From Mycobacterium deserti (GTDB lineage Bacteria > Actinomycetota > Actinomycetes > Mycobacteriales > Mycobacteriaceae), in the NCBI RefSeq assembly GCF_025345615.1, contig NZ_JAODWD010000002.1:930001-994000 (forward strand): a DNA stretch of 64,000 nucleotides, given 5' to 3'. Made by a program: the position numbers and the translations under genes. Shown piece after piece: positions 17,845 to 27,074 of the stretch (position 1 is the stretch's first letter; every line of letters begins with the position of its first letter). The notes beneath the pieces were generated by a model. It was not told the DNA's origin and searched no databases. It was given only the letters and a program-made list of their open reading frames with translations.

Positions 17845-18530
17845 GCCTGGCCGAAGACGTCCAACAAGTAGGTGACGTGGCGCCGCCGCCGGTGGCAGCA
17901 CCCACCGCGCGCGTGCTGCTGGTGTGGGACGCACCGAACCTCGACATGGGTCTCGGGTCGATCCTCGGCGGCCGACCGACCGCCGCGCATCGGCCCCGTT
18001 TCGACGCGCTCGGCCGCTGGTTGTTGTCCCGGACCGCCGAGCTGTCGGAGTCGCGACCGGACCTCACCCTCGAGCCGGAGGCGACCGTCTTCACCAACAT
18101 CGCCCCAGGTAGCGCCGACGTCGTTCGACCGTGGGTGGAGGCACTGCGTAACGTGGGCTTTGCGGTCTTCGCCAAACCGAAGATCGACGAAGACAGCGAC
18201 GTCGACACCGACATGCTGAACCACATCGCGCTGCGCCGGGGCGAGGGTCTGGCCGGCGTGCTGGTGGCCTCCGCGGACGGGCAGGCGTTCAAACTGCCGC
18301 TCGAGGAGCTCGCCCGCGACGGCACTCCGGTACAGGTGCTCGGATTTCGCGAACATGCGAGCTGGGCGCTAGCGTCGGATACCTTGGAGTTCGTCGACCT
18401 GGAGGACATTCCTGGTGTTTTCCGGGAACCGTTACCGCGAATCGGCCTTGATTCGCTGCCAGAGCAGGGGGCTTGGCTGCAGCCTTTCCGGCCGCTGTCC
18501 TCGCTATTGACCTCGCGCGTGAACAACTGA
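17841..18530 (+). CDS. NYN domain protein (Rv0207c-like)
   Basis: 229 residues. The N-terminal VLLVWDAPNLDMGLGSILGG (about 30-50) contains the first acidic residue and Asn of a NYN/PIN-like nuclease fold. DEDSDVDTDMLNHI (about 115-130) and VLVASADGQAFKLPLEEL supply further conserved acids. These residues could form a metal-dependent RNase site; activity on RNA is an inference from the fold. It overlaps trmB by 4 bp and ends 37 bp before mmpL3, so it could be transcribed with both. The strong conservation of this trmB-NYN-mmpL3 order in mycobacteria suggests a shared transcript rather than a shared pathway. Confidence 0.85.
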   Translation: MSLAEDVQQVGDVAPPPVAAPTARVLLVWDAPNLDMGLGSILGGRPTAAHRPRFDALGRWLLSRTAELSESRPDLTLEPEATVFTNIAPGSADVVRPWVEALRNVGFAVFAKPKIDEDSDVDTDMLNHIALRRGEGLAGVLVASADGQAFKLPLEELARDGTPVQVLGFREHASWALASDTLEFVDLEDIPGVFREPLPRIGLDSLPEQGAWLQPFRPLSSLLTSRVNN

Positions 18531-18567
18531 CCTGCGCGGGTCGCCGCCGATCGAGTAAGGAGCTTAC

Positions 18568-21500
18568 GTGTTCGCCTGGTGGGGTCGAATGGTGTACCGA
18601 TTCCGGTACATCGTTATCGGCGTCATGGTCGCACTGTGCCTCGGTGGCGGCATCTACGGGATCTCCCTCGGAAACCACGTCACCCAGAGCGGCTTCTATG
18701 ACGAAGGCAGCGAATCTGTGGCCGCCTCGTTGGCGGCTGACAAAGCCTACGGACGAGACCGGACGAGCCACGTCGTCGCGATCCTGACGCCGCCCGACGG
18801 CAAGAAAGTCGACGACCCCGGGTGGATGAAGTCCGTCACCGGCGAACTGGACCAGCTGGTGTCCGACCACCCGGACCAGATCGAAACCTGGGTGGGATGG
18901 CTCAAAGCGCCCACCACCACGCTCGCCACGGTGCAGCAGATGAAGACCGAGGATCTGTCGCAGACCTTCGTCAGCATCCCGCTCAAGGGCGACGACGACG
19001 ACTCGATCCTGAAGAACTACCAGACCATCGAGCCGGACCTGCAGCAGGTCAACGGCGGCGATATCCAGTTGGCCGGCCTCAACCCGCTGGCCAGCGAGCT
19101 GACCGGCACCATCGGCGAGGATCAGAAGCGCGCCGAGGTCGCCGCCATCCCGCTGGTGTGCGTTGTGTTGTTCTTCGTGTTCGGCGGCGTGATCGCGGCG
19201 GCCCTGCCGGGCATCATCGGCGGCCTGACCATCGCGGGCGCGCTGGGCATCATGCGGCTCTTTGCCGAATTCATGCCGGTCCACTTCTTCGCGCAGCCCG
19301 TGGTCACGCTGATGGGTCTCGGAATCGCGGTCGACTACGGCCTGTTCATGGTGAGCCGGTTCCGCGAGGAGATGGCCGAGGGCTACGACACCGAGGCCGC
19401 CGTGCGCCGTGCCGTGATGACGTCCGGTCGCACGATCATGTTCTCCGCGGTCATCCTCGTTGCGTCGTCGGTGCCGCTGCTGTTGTTCCCGCAGGGCTTC
19501 CTCAAGTCGATCACCTACGCGATCATCGCGTCGGTGATGCTCGCGGCGATCCTCTCGATCACCGTGCTGCCCGCCGCGCTCGCCATTCTCGGCCAGCGGG
19601 TCGATGCGCTGGGCGTGCGTTGGTTGTTGAAGTTCGCCGAGCCGGACTCGGCCACGCCCGTCACCGGCAATTCGCGCACCAATACGCTCGCGCTCGCGTC
19701 GATTCCCACCGGACTGTTACTTCCGCCGGTGGGCATCGCACTCGGCCACTTCGCGCGCAAGCGCATCAGGGAAACCGGCGAGCGGGGCACGCAGTTCGCG
19801 CTCATCGGCTTGACGCTCGGTTACATCACGCTGCTGGGCGGGCTCGCATACGGCGTCATCGCGATGAAGGACGCGGACATCATCGGCAGCGCGCTGTACT
19901 GGGTTCTGCTCGGCATCGTGATCTTCGTCGCCATCGTGGTCGTCGGGATGGCGCTGGCGCGATACGTCCCACTCGCTCGCACGCCGATCGTGTGGTGGCT
20001 GAACTGGCTTGCAGAGAAGACACAGAAGACCAAGACGCGCGCCGAGGTCGAGAAGGGCTTCTGGGGCAAGCTCGTCAACGTCGTGATGAAGCGCCCCGTC
20101 GCCTTCGCGGCGCCCATTGCGATCGCCATGATCGTGCTCATCATTCCGCTGGGACAGTTGGCTCTGGGTGGCATCAGCGAGAAGTACCTGCCGCCGGACA
20201 ACTCGGTCCGAGTAGCGCAAGAGGACTTCGACAAGACCTTCCCCGGGTTCCGCACCGAGCCGCTGACATTGGTCATCCAGAACACCGACGGCCAGCCGGT
20301 GACCGACCAGCAGGTCGCGGAGATCCGCAACGAGGCGCTGGCCATCCCCGGCTTCATCGAACCCGACGGCGACCCCGCGAAGATGTGGCAGCCGCGCGGC
20401 GGCAACTCGACCGACGCGTCGGTCCGCGTCATTCAGAACGGCCTCGTCGACCGCAACGACGCCTCGAAGAAAGTCGAGGAACTGCGTGCGATCTCGCCTC
20501 CGCGCGGGATCACGATATCTGTCGGCGGCACACCGGCTTTGGAGCAGGACAGTATCCACAGCCTGTTCGACAGGCTGCCGTTGATGGTGACCATCCTGAT
20601 CGTCACCACGACGATCCTGATGTTCTTGGCGTTCGGCTCCGTCGTGCTGCCGATCAAGGCCGCCGTCATGAGCGCACTGACGCTCGGGTCGACGATGGGC
20701 GTGCTGACGTGGATGTTCGTCGAGGGGCACGGCTCCGGGCTGATGAACTACACGCCGCAGCCACTGATGGCGCCGATGATCGGGTTGATCATCGCGGTGA
20801 TCTGGGGTCTGTCGACCGACTACGAAGTGTTCCTGGTCTCGCGCATGGTGGAGGCCCGTGAGCGTGGTCTGTCCACCGCCGAGGCCATTCGCATCGGCAC
20901 GGCGACGACGGGTCGCCTGATCACCGGCGCGGCGCTGGTGCTCGCGGTGGTCGCGGGCGCGTTCGTCTTCTCCGACCTGGTGATGATGAAGTACCTGGCG
21001 TTCGGCCTGCTGATCGCGCTGCTGCTCGACGCCACCATCGTCCGTATGTTCCTGGTGCCCGCGATCATGAAGTTGCTCGGCGACGACTGCTGGTGGGCGC
21101 CGCTGTGGATGAAGCGCATTCAGGAGCGTCTGGGGCTCGGCGAGACCGAACTGCCCGACGAACGCAAGCGGCCCGCCGTGCGGGATCAGCCGGACGAGGC
21201 CCTGGTGGGCGCCGGCGCTCCGGTGCCGCCGCGCCCCCGACCGCCGCATGACCCGACGCATCCCGCGCCAGAAGGCACGTCTCGACCGGGTGCGACGACG
21301 CGCATCGCCAAGCCGCGCGCCAACGCGCCGTCGGTCGCGGGGACCACCCGGATCCCGACCGCCCGTCCGGCGCCGCCCGCCGATGAGCCCCAGACCACGC
21401 GGATGACGTCGGCCCGCTCAGCCACCCGCGCCACGCGGCATCCGGCGAAGCCGCCTGTTCCACCGCAACGGCCGCGCGAGGAGCGCGAAATCGAGTCGTG

Positions 21501-21846
21501 GCTCGGTGAATTGCGGGGCACCGGCGGGCAACCGGCGCCCCCGTCGCCGCCGAAGCGACCGTCGGCCGAGCAGACCCGGGCAATGCCCGAACAACGTTCG
21601 CGTCAGCAGCCGCCGCAGCCGGGCAACGAGCCGACCACGGCCATCCCTGCGCAGCGGCCGCCTCAGCCGCAGAGCGACGATCCGACGACCGCAATTCCCA
21701 CTCCTCGTCAGGTGGGGACCCCGCCGGAAGGCCGTGGAGATCCGGAATCCACGGAGAAGATCAACACGCGCGAGGACGACGAACGCAAACGCCGCGGCGG
21801 CGGTATGAGCGCCCAGGACCTGCTGCGCCGCGAGGGCCGGATCTAG
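18568..21846 (+). CDS. mmpL3: Trehalose monomycolate flippase MmpL3 with an extra membrane segment block
   Basis: 1092 residues from a GTG with AAGGAG placed well upstream. This RND-family transporter moves trehalose monomycolate across the inner membrane and is essential in mycobacteria. The proton-relay pairs are present: Asp256-Tyr257 (GIAVDYGLFMVSRF) and Asp751-Tyr752 (LSTDYEVFLVSR). As I recall, the second pair is at 645/646 in other MmpL3 proteins, so about 106 residues are extra. They lie at about 360-470, between LLKFAEPD and WLAEKTQKTKT, and contain three hydrophobic stretches; part of the block (PVGIALGHFARKRIRETG) resembles DUF4190. From about residue 854 a disordered Pro/Arg-rich cytoplasmic tail repeats TTRI/TTAI motifs. 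Confidence 0.95.
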   Translation: MFAWWGRMVYRFRYIVIGVMVALCLGGGIYGISLGNHVTQSGFYDEGSESVAASLAADKAYGRDRTSHVVAILTPPDGKKVDDPGWMKSVTGELDQLVSDHPDQIETWVGWLKAPTTTLATVQQMKTEDLSQTFVSIPLKGDDDDSILKNYQTIEPDLQQVNGGDIQLAGLNPLASELTGTIGEDQKRAEVAAIPLVCVVLFFVFGGVIAAALPGIIGGLTIAGALGIMRLFAEFMPVHFFAQPVVTLMGLGIAVDYGLFMVSRFREEMAEGYDTEAAVRRAVMTSGRTIMFSAVILVASSVPLLLFPQGFLKSITYAIIASVMLAAILSITVLPAALAILGQRVDALGVRWLLKFAEPDSATPVTGNSRTNTLALASIPTGLLLPPVGIALGHFARKRIRETGERGTQFALIGLTLGYITLLGGLAYGVIAMKDADIIGSALYWVLLGIVIFVAIVVVGMALARYVPLARTPIVWWLNWLAEKTQKTKTRAEVEKGFWGKLVNVVMKRPVAFAAPIAIAMIVLIIPLGQLALGGISEKYLPPDNSVRVAQEDFDKTFPGFRTEPLTLVIQNTDGQPVTDQQVAEIRNEALAIPGFIEPDGDPAKMWQPRGGNSTDASVRVIQNGLVDRNDASKKVEELRAISPPRGITISVGGTPALEQDSIHSLFDRLPLMVTILIVTTTILMFLAFGSVVLPIKAAVMSALTLGSTMGVLTWMFVEGHGSGLMNYTPQPLMAPMIGLIIAVIWGLSTDYEVFLVSRMVEARERGLSTAEAIRIGTATTGRLITGAALVLAVVAGAFVFSDLVMMKYLAFGLLIALLLDATIVRMFLVPAIMKLLGDDCWWAPLWMKRIQERLGLGETELPDERKRPAVRDQPDEALVGAGAPVPPRPRPPHDPTHPAPEGTSRPGATTRIAKPRANAPSVAGTTRIPTARPAPPADEPQTTRMTSARSATRATRHPAKPPVPPQRPREEREIESWLGELRGTGGQPAPPSPPKRPSAEQTRAMPEQRSRQQPPQPGNEPTTAIPAQRPPQPQSDDPTTAIPTPRQVGTPPEGRGDPESTEKINTREDDERKRRGGGMSAQDLLRREGRI

Positions 21847-21882
21847 GTTTCATCTGCTCCGTCTGCCCACCGAAGTCGACAT

Positions 21883-21898
21883 GGGTTGGGTACAACCC
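21883..21898. terminator. Short hairpin between convergent mmpL3 and AI-2E genes
   Basis: GGGTTG-GGTA-CAACCC forms a perfect 6-bp stem with a 4-nt loop in the 69-bp gap between two convergent genes. There is no T-run, which is common for mycobacterial terminators. It could act in both directions. Confidence 0.5.
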
Positions 21899-21915
21899 GG
21901 GCCGACGCGAACGCG

Positions 21916-23055
21916 CTAGATGCCCTCGACGTCGTCGGATTCGGCTTTCACCAGCGGGCCGTCGTCGTATTCCTGTGCGGCTTCTTCAGCCTCCGGATCT
22001 GGGGACGTGAGCACGCGTATCGAGCTGTTGAGGAATGCCAGCGCCGGAACGGCGAGCAGCGCACCGACGATGCCCGCCGTGACGCCGCCGGCCGCGATCA
22101 CCAGAACGATCGCCAGGGGGTGGATCGACACTGCCCTGCCCATCACCAGCGGTTGCAGGACGTGACCCTCCAATTGTTGAACCGCGATGACCAGCCCGAG
22201 GGTGATCAGCCCGTAGATCAGACCCTTGGCGATCAGTGCGACGACCACCGCGAGCGCACCGGCTATCACCGCACCGACGAGCGGAATGAACGCGCCGAGG
22301 AACACCAGCGACGCCAACGGCAGCGCCAGCGGCACACTCATGATGGCCAGGCCGGTGCCGATGCCGACGGCGTCGACCAGCGCGACCAGGAACGTGGCCC
22401 GCACGTAACCGATCAGCGAATGAAATCCGGCCCGCCCGGCATCGCGCACCCGGTCGCGCACGGTGAGCGGGAAGATCTGCGTGACGAAGGCGAAGATGTT
22501 GCGTCCGCCCTGCAGCAGGAAGATCAAACTGAAGAGAACGAGCACCGCGCCGGTGACGATCTCGGTGACGGTGCCCGCTGTCGACAGCGCGCCCGTCGTC
22601 ACTTTCTCCTGATTGTTCTGCAGGGCCTCAATCGCGGCATTGCCCGCGTTGTCGATCTGGTCTCTGCTCAGGTGCAGCGGGCCGTCGATCAGCCAGTCGC
22701 GCACGCCGTCGATGCTGAAGCTCACCTGCTCGACCAGAGCAGGTGCCCCCTCGATGAACTGGCTGACGACGAACGCCATGATGCCGCCGACCACGGCCAA
22801 TCCGCCGAGCAGCATCAGTGCGACGGCACCGCCGCGCGGCGCTCCACGCCGGTCGAGGAAGTCGACGGCCGGCATCAGCAGCGCCGCGAGAATCGTCGCC
22901 AACGCCACCGGCACGACGATGATCTCCAGCCGCTTGAACACCCACAGCAGCGCGACGACGGCGGCCAGGATCACCAGCAGTCGCCACGACCACGCCGCAG
23001 CCTTCCGGACGAGCGGCGACACCGCATCGTCGTCAGCGACAACTCCCCCTGGCAT
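21916..23055 (-). CDS. AI-2E family (PerM-like) membrane protein (Rv0205-like)
   Basis: 379 residues with an ATG start. The pattern of roughly eight hydrophobic segments is typical of AI-2E/PerM proteins: two or three near the N terminus ([19 protein letters not shown] and [16 protein letters not shown]), a long polar stretch at about 110-160, then clusters such as [25 protein letters not shown]. The motif [11 protein letters not shown] matches the conserved F(I/L)P-x-G motif of the family. Family members have been linked to export of small molecules or to Na+/H+ exchange; the substrate here is unknown. It is convergent with mmpL3, with the same arrangement as Rv0205/Rv0206c. The C terminus is acidic. 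Confidence 0.88.
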   Translation of the reverse strand: MPGGVVADDDAVSPLVRKAAAWSWRLLVILAAVVALLWVFKRLEIIVVPVALATILAALLMPAVDFLDRRGAPRGGAVALMLLGGLAVVGGIMAFVVSQFIEGAPALVEQVSFSIDGVRDWLIDGPLHLSRDQIDNAGNAAIEALQNNQEKVTTGALSTAGTVTEIVTGAVLVLFSLIFLLQGGRNIFAFVTQIFPLTVRDRVRDAGRAGFHSLIGYVRATFLVALVDAVGIGTGLAIMSVPLALPLASLVFLGAFIPLVGAVIAGALAVVVALIAKGLIYGLITLGLVIAVQQLEGHVLQPLVMGRAVSIHPLAIVLVIAAGGVTAGIVGALLAVPALAFLNSSIRVLTSPDPEAEEAAQEYDDGPLVKAESDDVEGI

Positions 23056-23132
23056 CCCGATAGCGTAACGGCCTGCCGCGTCATCCCCGCGGAACTGCAG
23101 ATTTGCCCACGTCAGGTTCTACCCTGTAGGTC

Positions 23133-24233
23133 GTGTCCCACGACGCGCCGGCGAGCGCCGCGCAGCCGGAACGGGCGAGCCGTGAAGGGCCCACGCGCAG
23201 CAAGTACTGGTGGCTGCGCTGGGCGGTACTCGGCATCGCCGTCGTCGTGCTCACTGTCGAACTGGTGCTGGTCTGGGATCAGCTGGCCAAGGCCTGGAAG
23301 AGCTTGTTGTCGGCCAACTGGTGGTGGGTGCTGGCCGCGTTGGGGGTGGCGCTGGCGTCCATGCACGCGTTCGGCGAGATCCAGCGCAAGCTGCTGCGCT
23401 CGGCGGGAGTCGCTGTGCAGCGCTGGCGGTCTCAGGCCGCGTTCTACGCCGGCAACTCGCTGAGCACCACGCTGCCCGGCGGCCCGGTGCTCTCGGCGAC
23501 GTTCATCTATCGGCAGCAGCGGATGTGGGGCGCCACGCCGGTGATCGCGTCGTGGCAGTTGGTCATGTCGGGCGCTTTGCAGGTCACGACTCTGGCGTTG
23601 CTCGGCTTGGGAAGCGCGTTCTTCCTCGGCGCCAAACACAATCCGTTCTCGCTGATCTTCACCCTCGCGGGTTTCATCATGCTGATCGTGTTGGCCCAAG
23701 CGGTGGCCTCACGACCCGACCTGCTCGACGGCATCGGGGTGCGGGTGTTGTCCTGGGTGAACTACCTGCGCGCGAAACCGGCTGACACCGGGGTCGCGAA
23801 GTTCCGCGAGATGCTGGCGCAACTCGAGTCGGTCAAGCTGTCGCGACGCCAACTGGGTGGCGCCTTCATGTGGTCGGTCTTCACTCTGGTGACGGGCGTG
23901 GCGACGCTGCTGTTCGCCTGCTATGCGGCCGGCGGGCATCCGTCGCTACCCGGTGTCACGGTCGCTTTCGTCGCGGCGCGTGCCGCCGGATCGATTCCCT
24001 TGATGCCCGGTGGCCTCCTGGTGGTCGAGGCGGTCCTGGTGCCCGGGTTGGTATCGAGCGGAATGACCTTGGCCTCGGCCATTTCCGCGATGCTCATCTA
24101 CCGATTGATCAGTTGGATCTTCATCGCCGCGATCGGCTGGGTGGTGTTCTTCTTCATGTTCCGCACCGAGGCGGACCTCGACCCCGATGCCGCAATAGAC
24201 AACGAGGCCGCATGCGATCACGAAAAGCCCTAG
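23133..24233 (+). CDS. YbhN/LPG-synthase-TM-like integral membrane protein (Rv0204c-like)
   Basis: 366 residues from a GTG (VSHDAPASAAQPERASREG). Hydrophobic segments begin near residue 30 (WAVLGIAVVVLTVELVLVW) and repeat about seven more times; the middle has FYAGNSLSTTLPGGPVLSATFIYRQ and the later part AFVAARAAGSIPLMPGGLLVVEAVL. The GN(S/L)...PGG and P-GG-E patterns mark the UPF0104/lysylphosphatidylglycerol synthase membrane family, without the soluble synthase domain. The role is unknown; lipid flipping has been proposed for relatives. It is divergent from the AI-2E gene and overlaps the start of the M23 lipoprotein gene by 22 bp, so the two are likely co-expressed. Confidence 0.85.
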   Translation: MSHDAPASAAQPERASREGPTRSKYWWLRWAVLGIAVVVLTVELVLVWDQLAKAWKSLLSANWWWVLAALGVALASMHAFGEIQRKLLRSAGVAVQRWRSQAAFYAGNSLSTTLPGGPVLSATFIYRQQRMWGATPVIASWQLVMSGALQVTTLALLGLGSAFFLGAKHNPFSLIFTLAGFIMLIVLAQAVASRPDLLDGIGVRVLSWVNYLRAKPADTGVAKFREMLAQLESVKLSRRQLGGAFMWSVFTLVTGVATLLFACYAAGGHPSLPGVTVAFVAARAAGSIPLMPGGLLVVEAVLVPGLVSSGMTLASAISAMLIYRLISWIFIAAIGWVVFFFMFRTEADLDPDAAIDNEAACDHEKP

Positions 24234-25414
24234 CCCTGGTCAGTGTCGCGGTGCTGACGGCGTGTACATCGCAGTCCCAGCAGGCCCGACCCGCCGAGCC
24301 CACCCGCGGCCCCGCACCCTCGGTGGTCACTCCGTTGATCGCCGAGGCCGTCGCCGCGCCCGTCGCGGTGCCGGCGACCGACGGCAAGACCCACCTGGCC
24401 TACGAACTGCGGCTGACCAACGTGATGTCTCACGACGTGACGTTGACGTCGGTGACCGTCACCGACCGCGACATCGTGCTTTTGAACCTCGCAGGTGATC
24501 GGCTGACGCCCTGGACGCGGGTACTCGGAACACCGACACCCGCGAGGAAGATCGGCGCAGCGCAGACGGCCATCGTGTGGCTCGACGTCGCGTTGGAGAA
24601 CGGGGTGCAGGTTCCTACCACTCTGACACATGCTGTGGCGCTGTCCAATTCGCAACCACAACCCCCATTGTTTCCCGCCGCGCAGACCATCGACGTTGCC
24701 CCGGTCGACGTGCAGAAGCGCCAACCCGTCGCGATCAGCCCACCACTGAAAGGCCCGAACTGGGTCGACGGCGACGGCTGCTGCGACACCAGCGCGCACC
24801 GCACGGCACTCAACCCGATCAACGGGAGCCTCTGGGGCGCAGAGAGGTTCGCGATCGACTACGTGCAGCTCCGGCCCGACGGCCGTCTGGTGAACGGCCC
24901 CGCGGCCACCCCTGAGAGCTACGCGTACTTCGGCGCCGACATCCATGCCGTCAGCGACGGTCCCGTCGTCTCGGTGCGTGAGGGTCTGCCCGAACAGCCG
25001 CCGGGCCGCAACCCCACCGGTTTACCGCTCGACCAGTATGCGGGCAATCACGTGGTGCAGGACCTCGGCGACGGTAACTACGCGCTGTACGCCCACATCA
25101 AGACCGGCACCGTGAAGGTGCAGCCCGGCGATCAGCTGACGAGCGGCCAGGTGCTCGGAAACGTCGGCAACACAGGCAATACCACCGCCCCGCACCTGCA
25201 CTTTCACGTCATGAGCACACCTGATCCGCTGCGCTCGGACGGGCTACCGTTCGTCTTCGACGCCTTCCGCCTCGATTCGCGCATCGCGAACGCCGACGGA
25301 CTCGACACGATCTTCGACGGCAGTCCCGCGCCGATGCAGCCGGGTTTGGAGCCTCGCGATGAAAGTGGCGTCATGCCCCTGGAACTGGATGTGATGACCT
25401 ATGGCGACCGCTGA
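24212..25414 (+). CDS. M23 (LytM) peptidase-like lipoprotein
   Basis: 400 residues from the ATG at 24212. The lipobox VLTAC places the lipidated Cys near residue 16, so the protein is exported and anchored to the outer face of the membrane. The C-terminal M23-like core includes GNHVVQDLGDGNYALYAHI and TTAPHLHFHVM, giving HxH ligands; the first ligand region near YFGADIHAVSDGPVV reads H-x(3)-D in a loose form of the usual HxGxD. Zinc binding and peptidoglycan cleavage are therefore plausible but not certain. The N-terminal 180 residues look like a beta-rich domain. The start lies inside the previous gene and the end overlaps the DUF3054 gene by 14 bp. Confidence 0.8.
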   Translation: MRSRKALALVSVAVLTACTSQSQQARPAEPTRGPAPSVVTPLIAEAVAAPVAVPATDGKTHLAYELRLTNVMSHDVTLTSVTVTDRDIVLLNLAGDRLTPWTRVLGTPTPARKIGAAQTAIVWLDVALENGVQVPTTLTHAVALSNSQPQPPLFPAAQTIDVAPVDVQKRQPVAISPPLKGPNWVDGDGCCDTSAHRTALNPINGSLWGAERFAIDYVQLRPDGRLVNGPAATPESYAYFGADIHAVSDGPVVSVREGLPEQPPGRNPTGLPLDQYAGNHVVQDLGDGNYALYAHIKTGTVKVQPGDQLTSGQVLGNVGNTGNTTAPHLHFHVMSTPDPLRSDGLPFVFDAFRLDSRIANADGLDTIFDGSPAPMQPGLEPRDESGVMPLELDVMTYGDR

Positions 25415-25769
25415 CACTCGACCGGCCGTGGTGGCATTGGCCACCGACATCATCTGTGTCGTGGTGTTCTGCACCGTCGGCAGACGCAGCCACGACGAGG
25501 GGCTGAACCTGGTCGGCATCGCCGAGACCGCGTGGCCGTTCCTGGCAGGCACCGTCGTGGGCTGGCTGCTGTCACGGGGTTGGCTGCGGCCGACGGCGGT
25601 GGCCCCCACCGGCGTCACGGTGTGGTTCTGCACAGTCGTCGTCGGCATGCTGCTACGCAAGGCCACCGGAGTCGGTGTGGCCACGAGTTTCATTGTGGTT
25701 GCGTCGATTTCGACGGCGGTGCTGTTACTCGGCTGGCGCGTCGGCGTCCGGCTGATGGCTCGCGGCTGA
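25401..25769 (+). CDS. DUF3054 membrane protein
   Basis: 122 residues. Four hydrophobic segments are visible: VVALATDIICVVVFCTVG, TAWPFLAGTVVGWLLS, VTVWFCTVVVGMLLRK and FIVVASISTAVLLLGW. The opening DIICVVVFCTVGRRSHDEG and the APTGVTVWFCTVVVGMLLR block are characteristic of DUF3054, a small actinobacterial membrane family with no known function. It overlaps the end of the M23 lipoprotein gene by 14 bp, so it is probably co-translated, and runs 45 bp into the convergent sensor kinase gene. Confidence 0.85.
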   Translation: MATADTRPAVVALATDIICVVVFCTVGRRSHDEGLNLVGIAETAWPFLAGTVVGWLLSRGWLRPTAVAPTGVTVWFCTVVVGMLLRKATGVGVATSFIVVASISTAVLLLGWRVGVRLMARG

Positions 25770-27071
25770 GACGGTCAGCGTCGCACGCAGACCGCCGAGC
25801 GGGCCGTCGGACAACTCGATGCGCCCACCGTGCAACGCCGCCTGCTGCGCCACCAACGCCAAGCCGAGGCCGGAGCCACCGGGTGCGGCGGTGCTGCCGC
25901 GGGAGAACCTGCCGAGCACCGACTCGTGCTCTTCGACCGGAAGGCCGCGCCCGTTGTCGTCCACGACGATCGTCATGGTGTTCCCGTCGCGGCGGGCCGC
26001 CAACACGATGCGCGTAGCGCGGCCGTGCGTGATCGCGTTGCGCACCAGGTTGTCGACGGCCAGCCGCAACCCACCCGGCCAGCCCCAGACCGTGCCGAGG
26101 TCGTCGGCGGCCTCCACCGCGATCTCGACCTCATCGCCCGGCCTGGTGTTTTCCCGGGCGACGCGGTCCAAAAGGTCTGTGACGTCGATCAACTCACGAT
26201 CCTCGGCCTGCGCCAACTGACCCGACGCCAACTGCCCGAGCGCGGTGATGATCGCCTCGACCCGCCGCTGCGCACGCGACAGGTCGGCCACCACTTCCTC
26301 GCGCTCGTCGGCCGGGAGGTCGTGGATTCGCAGTGTGTCCAGATCCGCGCGCATGGCCGTCAACGGCGTACGCAACTCGTGGGCCGCGTTGGCGGCGAAG
26401 TCCTGGGCCGCCTGCAGCGAGTTGGTGGTGGCCTGCTGCGCGGCCGCCAGCCGCGACAGCATGGCCGACATCGCCTCGGACAAGTCCTCGGCCTCGCGCA
26501 CGCCCCGCACCTCGGGCATCTTCTCGCTGCCCTTGTGTAGACGCTTGGTGTGTTCGGTCAGCCTGCGCAGTGGACGAATAGCGGGGCCAGCCAACATCCA
26601 ACCCAGACCGCCGGCGATCAGCACCGTCACGAAGCCCACCGCCGTGTAGAGCGGAATCCTGCCGCGGCTCAACAGAATGCTGTCGGCGCGGATGCCGATC
26701 GACATCAGCACGCCGCCCTGCTGATCGACGGCTATCGTCCGCACCCGGTACTCGACGTCGTTGACTTCCACCGTCGCGGTGCCCGTTGGCAGCTCGGGCA
26801 ACTGGAATCCGCGCTGGAACACCACCTGGCCGGTCGAGCGCGACCGCCCCGTGGTCAGGACCCCGCGGCGCGGATCCTGCAACTGCTCGGGGTACATACT
26901 GGCGTCGATGATCGAGTCAAGCCGGCGATCCAGTTGTGCCGCATCGTTGTTCGCGAGCACCACCGACGTGAGGATCGTGAAGCCCGCGACGACACCGGCG
27001 GCCGCAGCCGCCGACGCGACCGCAACCCGGGTGCGCAACGACGCGGATCGCAGAAACCGCGGTGCCTTCAC
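25725..27071 (-). CDS. Sensor histidine kinase (PrrB-like)
   Basis: 448 residues from a GTG. Membrane segment 1 is about residues 16-40 and segment 2 about 140-162, enclosing an extracytoplasmic sensor domain of about 100 residues. A HAMP linker follows, then the phosphoacceptor His at about 231 in AAHELRTPLTAMRADLD. The ATP-binding domain has an N-box in DNLVRNAITHG, a G1 box DDNGRGLP and a G2 box GGSGLGLALV. The architecture resembles PrrB, but the locus differs from the prrAB locus of M. tuberculosis, so it is probably a paralogue. It lies 3 bp after the response regulator gene and next to two hemophore-family genes, which makes a haem or envelope signal an attractive guess. Confidence 0.92.
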   Translation of the reverse strand: MKAPRFLRSASLRTRVAVASAAAAAGVVAGFTILTSVVLANNDAAQLDRRLDSIIDASMYPEQLQDPRRGVLTTGRSRSTGQVVFQRGFQLPELPTGTATVEVNDVEYRVRTIAVDQQGGVLMSIGIRADSILLSRGRIPLYTAVGFVTVLIAGGLGWMLAGPAIRPLRRLTEHTKRLHKGSEKMPEVRGVREAEDLSEAMSAMLSRLAAAQQATTNSLQAAQDFAANAAHELRTPLTAMRADLDTLRIHDLPADEREEVVADLSRAQRRVEAIITALGQLASGQLAQAEDRELIDVTDLLDRVARENTRPGDEVEIAVEAADDLGTVWGWPGGLRLAVDNLVRNAITHGRATRIVLAARRDGNTMTIVVDDNGRGLPVEEHESVLGRFSRGSTAAPGGSGLGLALVAQQAALHGGRIELSDGPLGGLRATLTVSAASHQPDADAPAE

Positions 27072-27074
27072 CCG

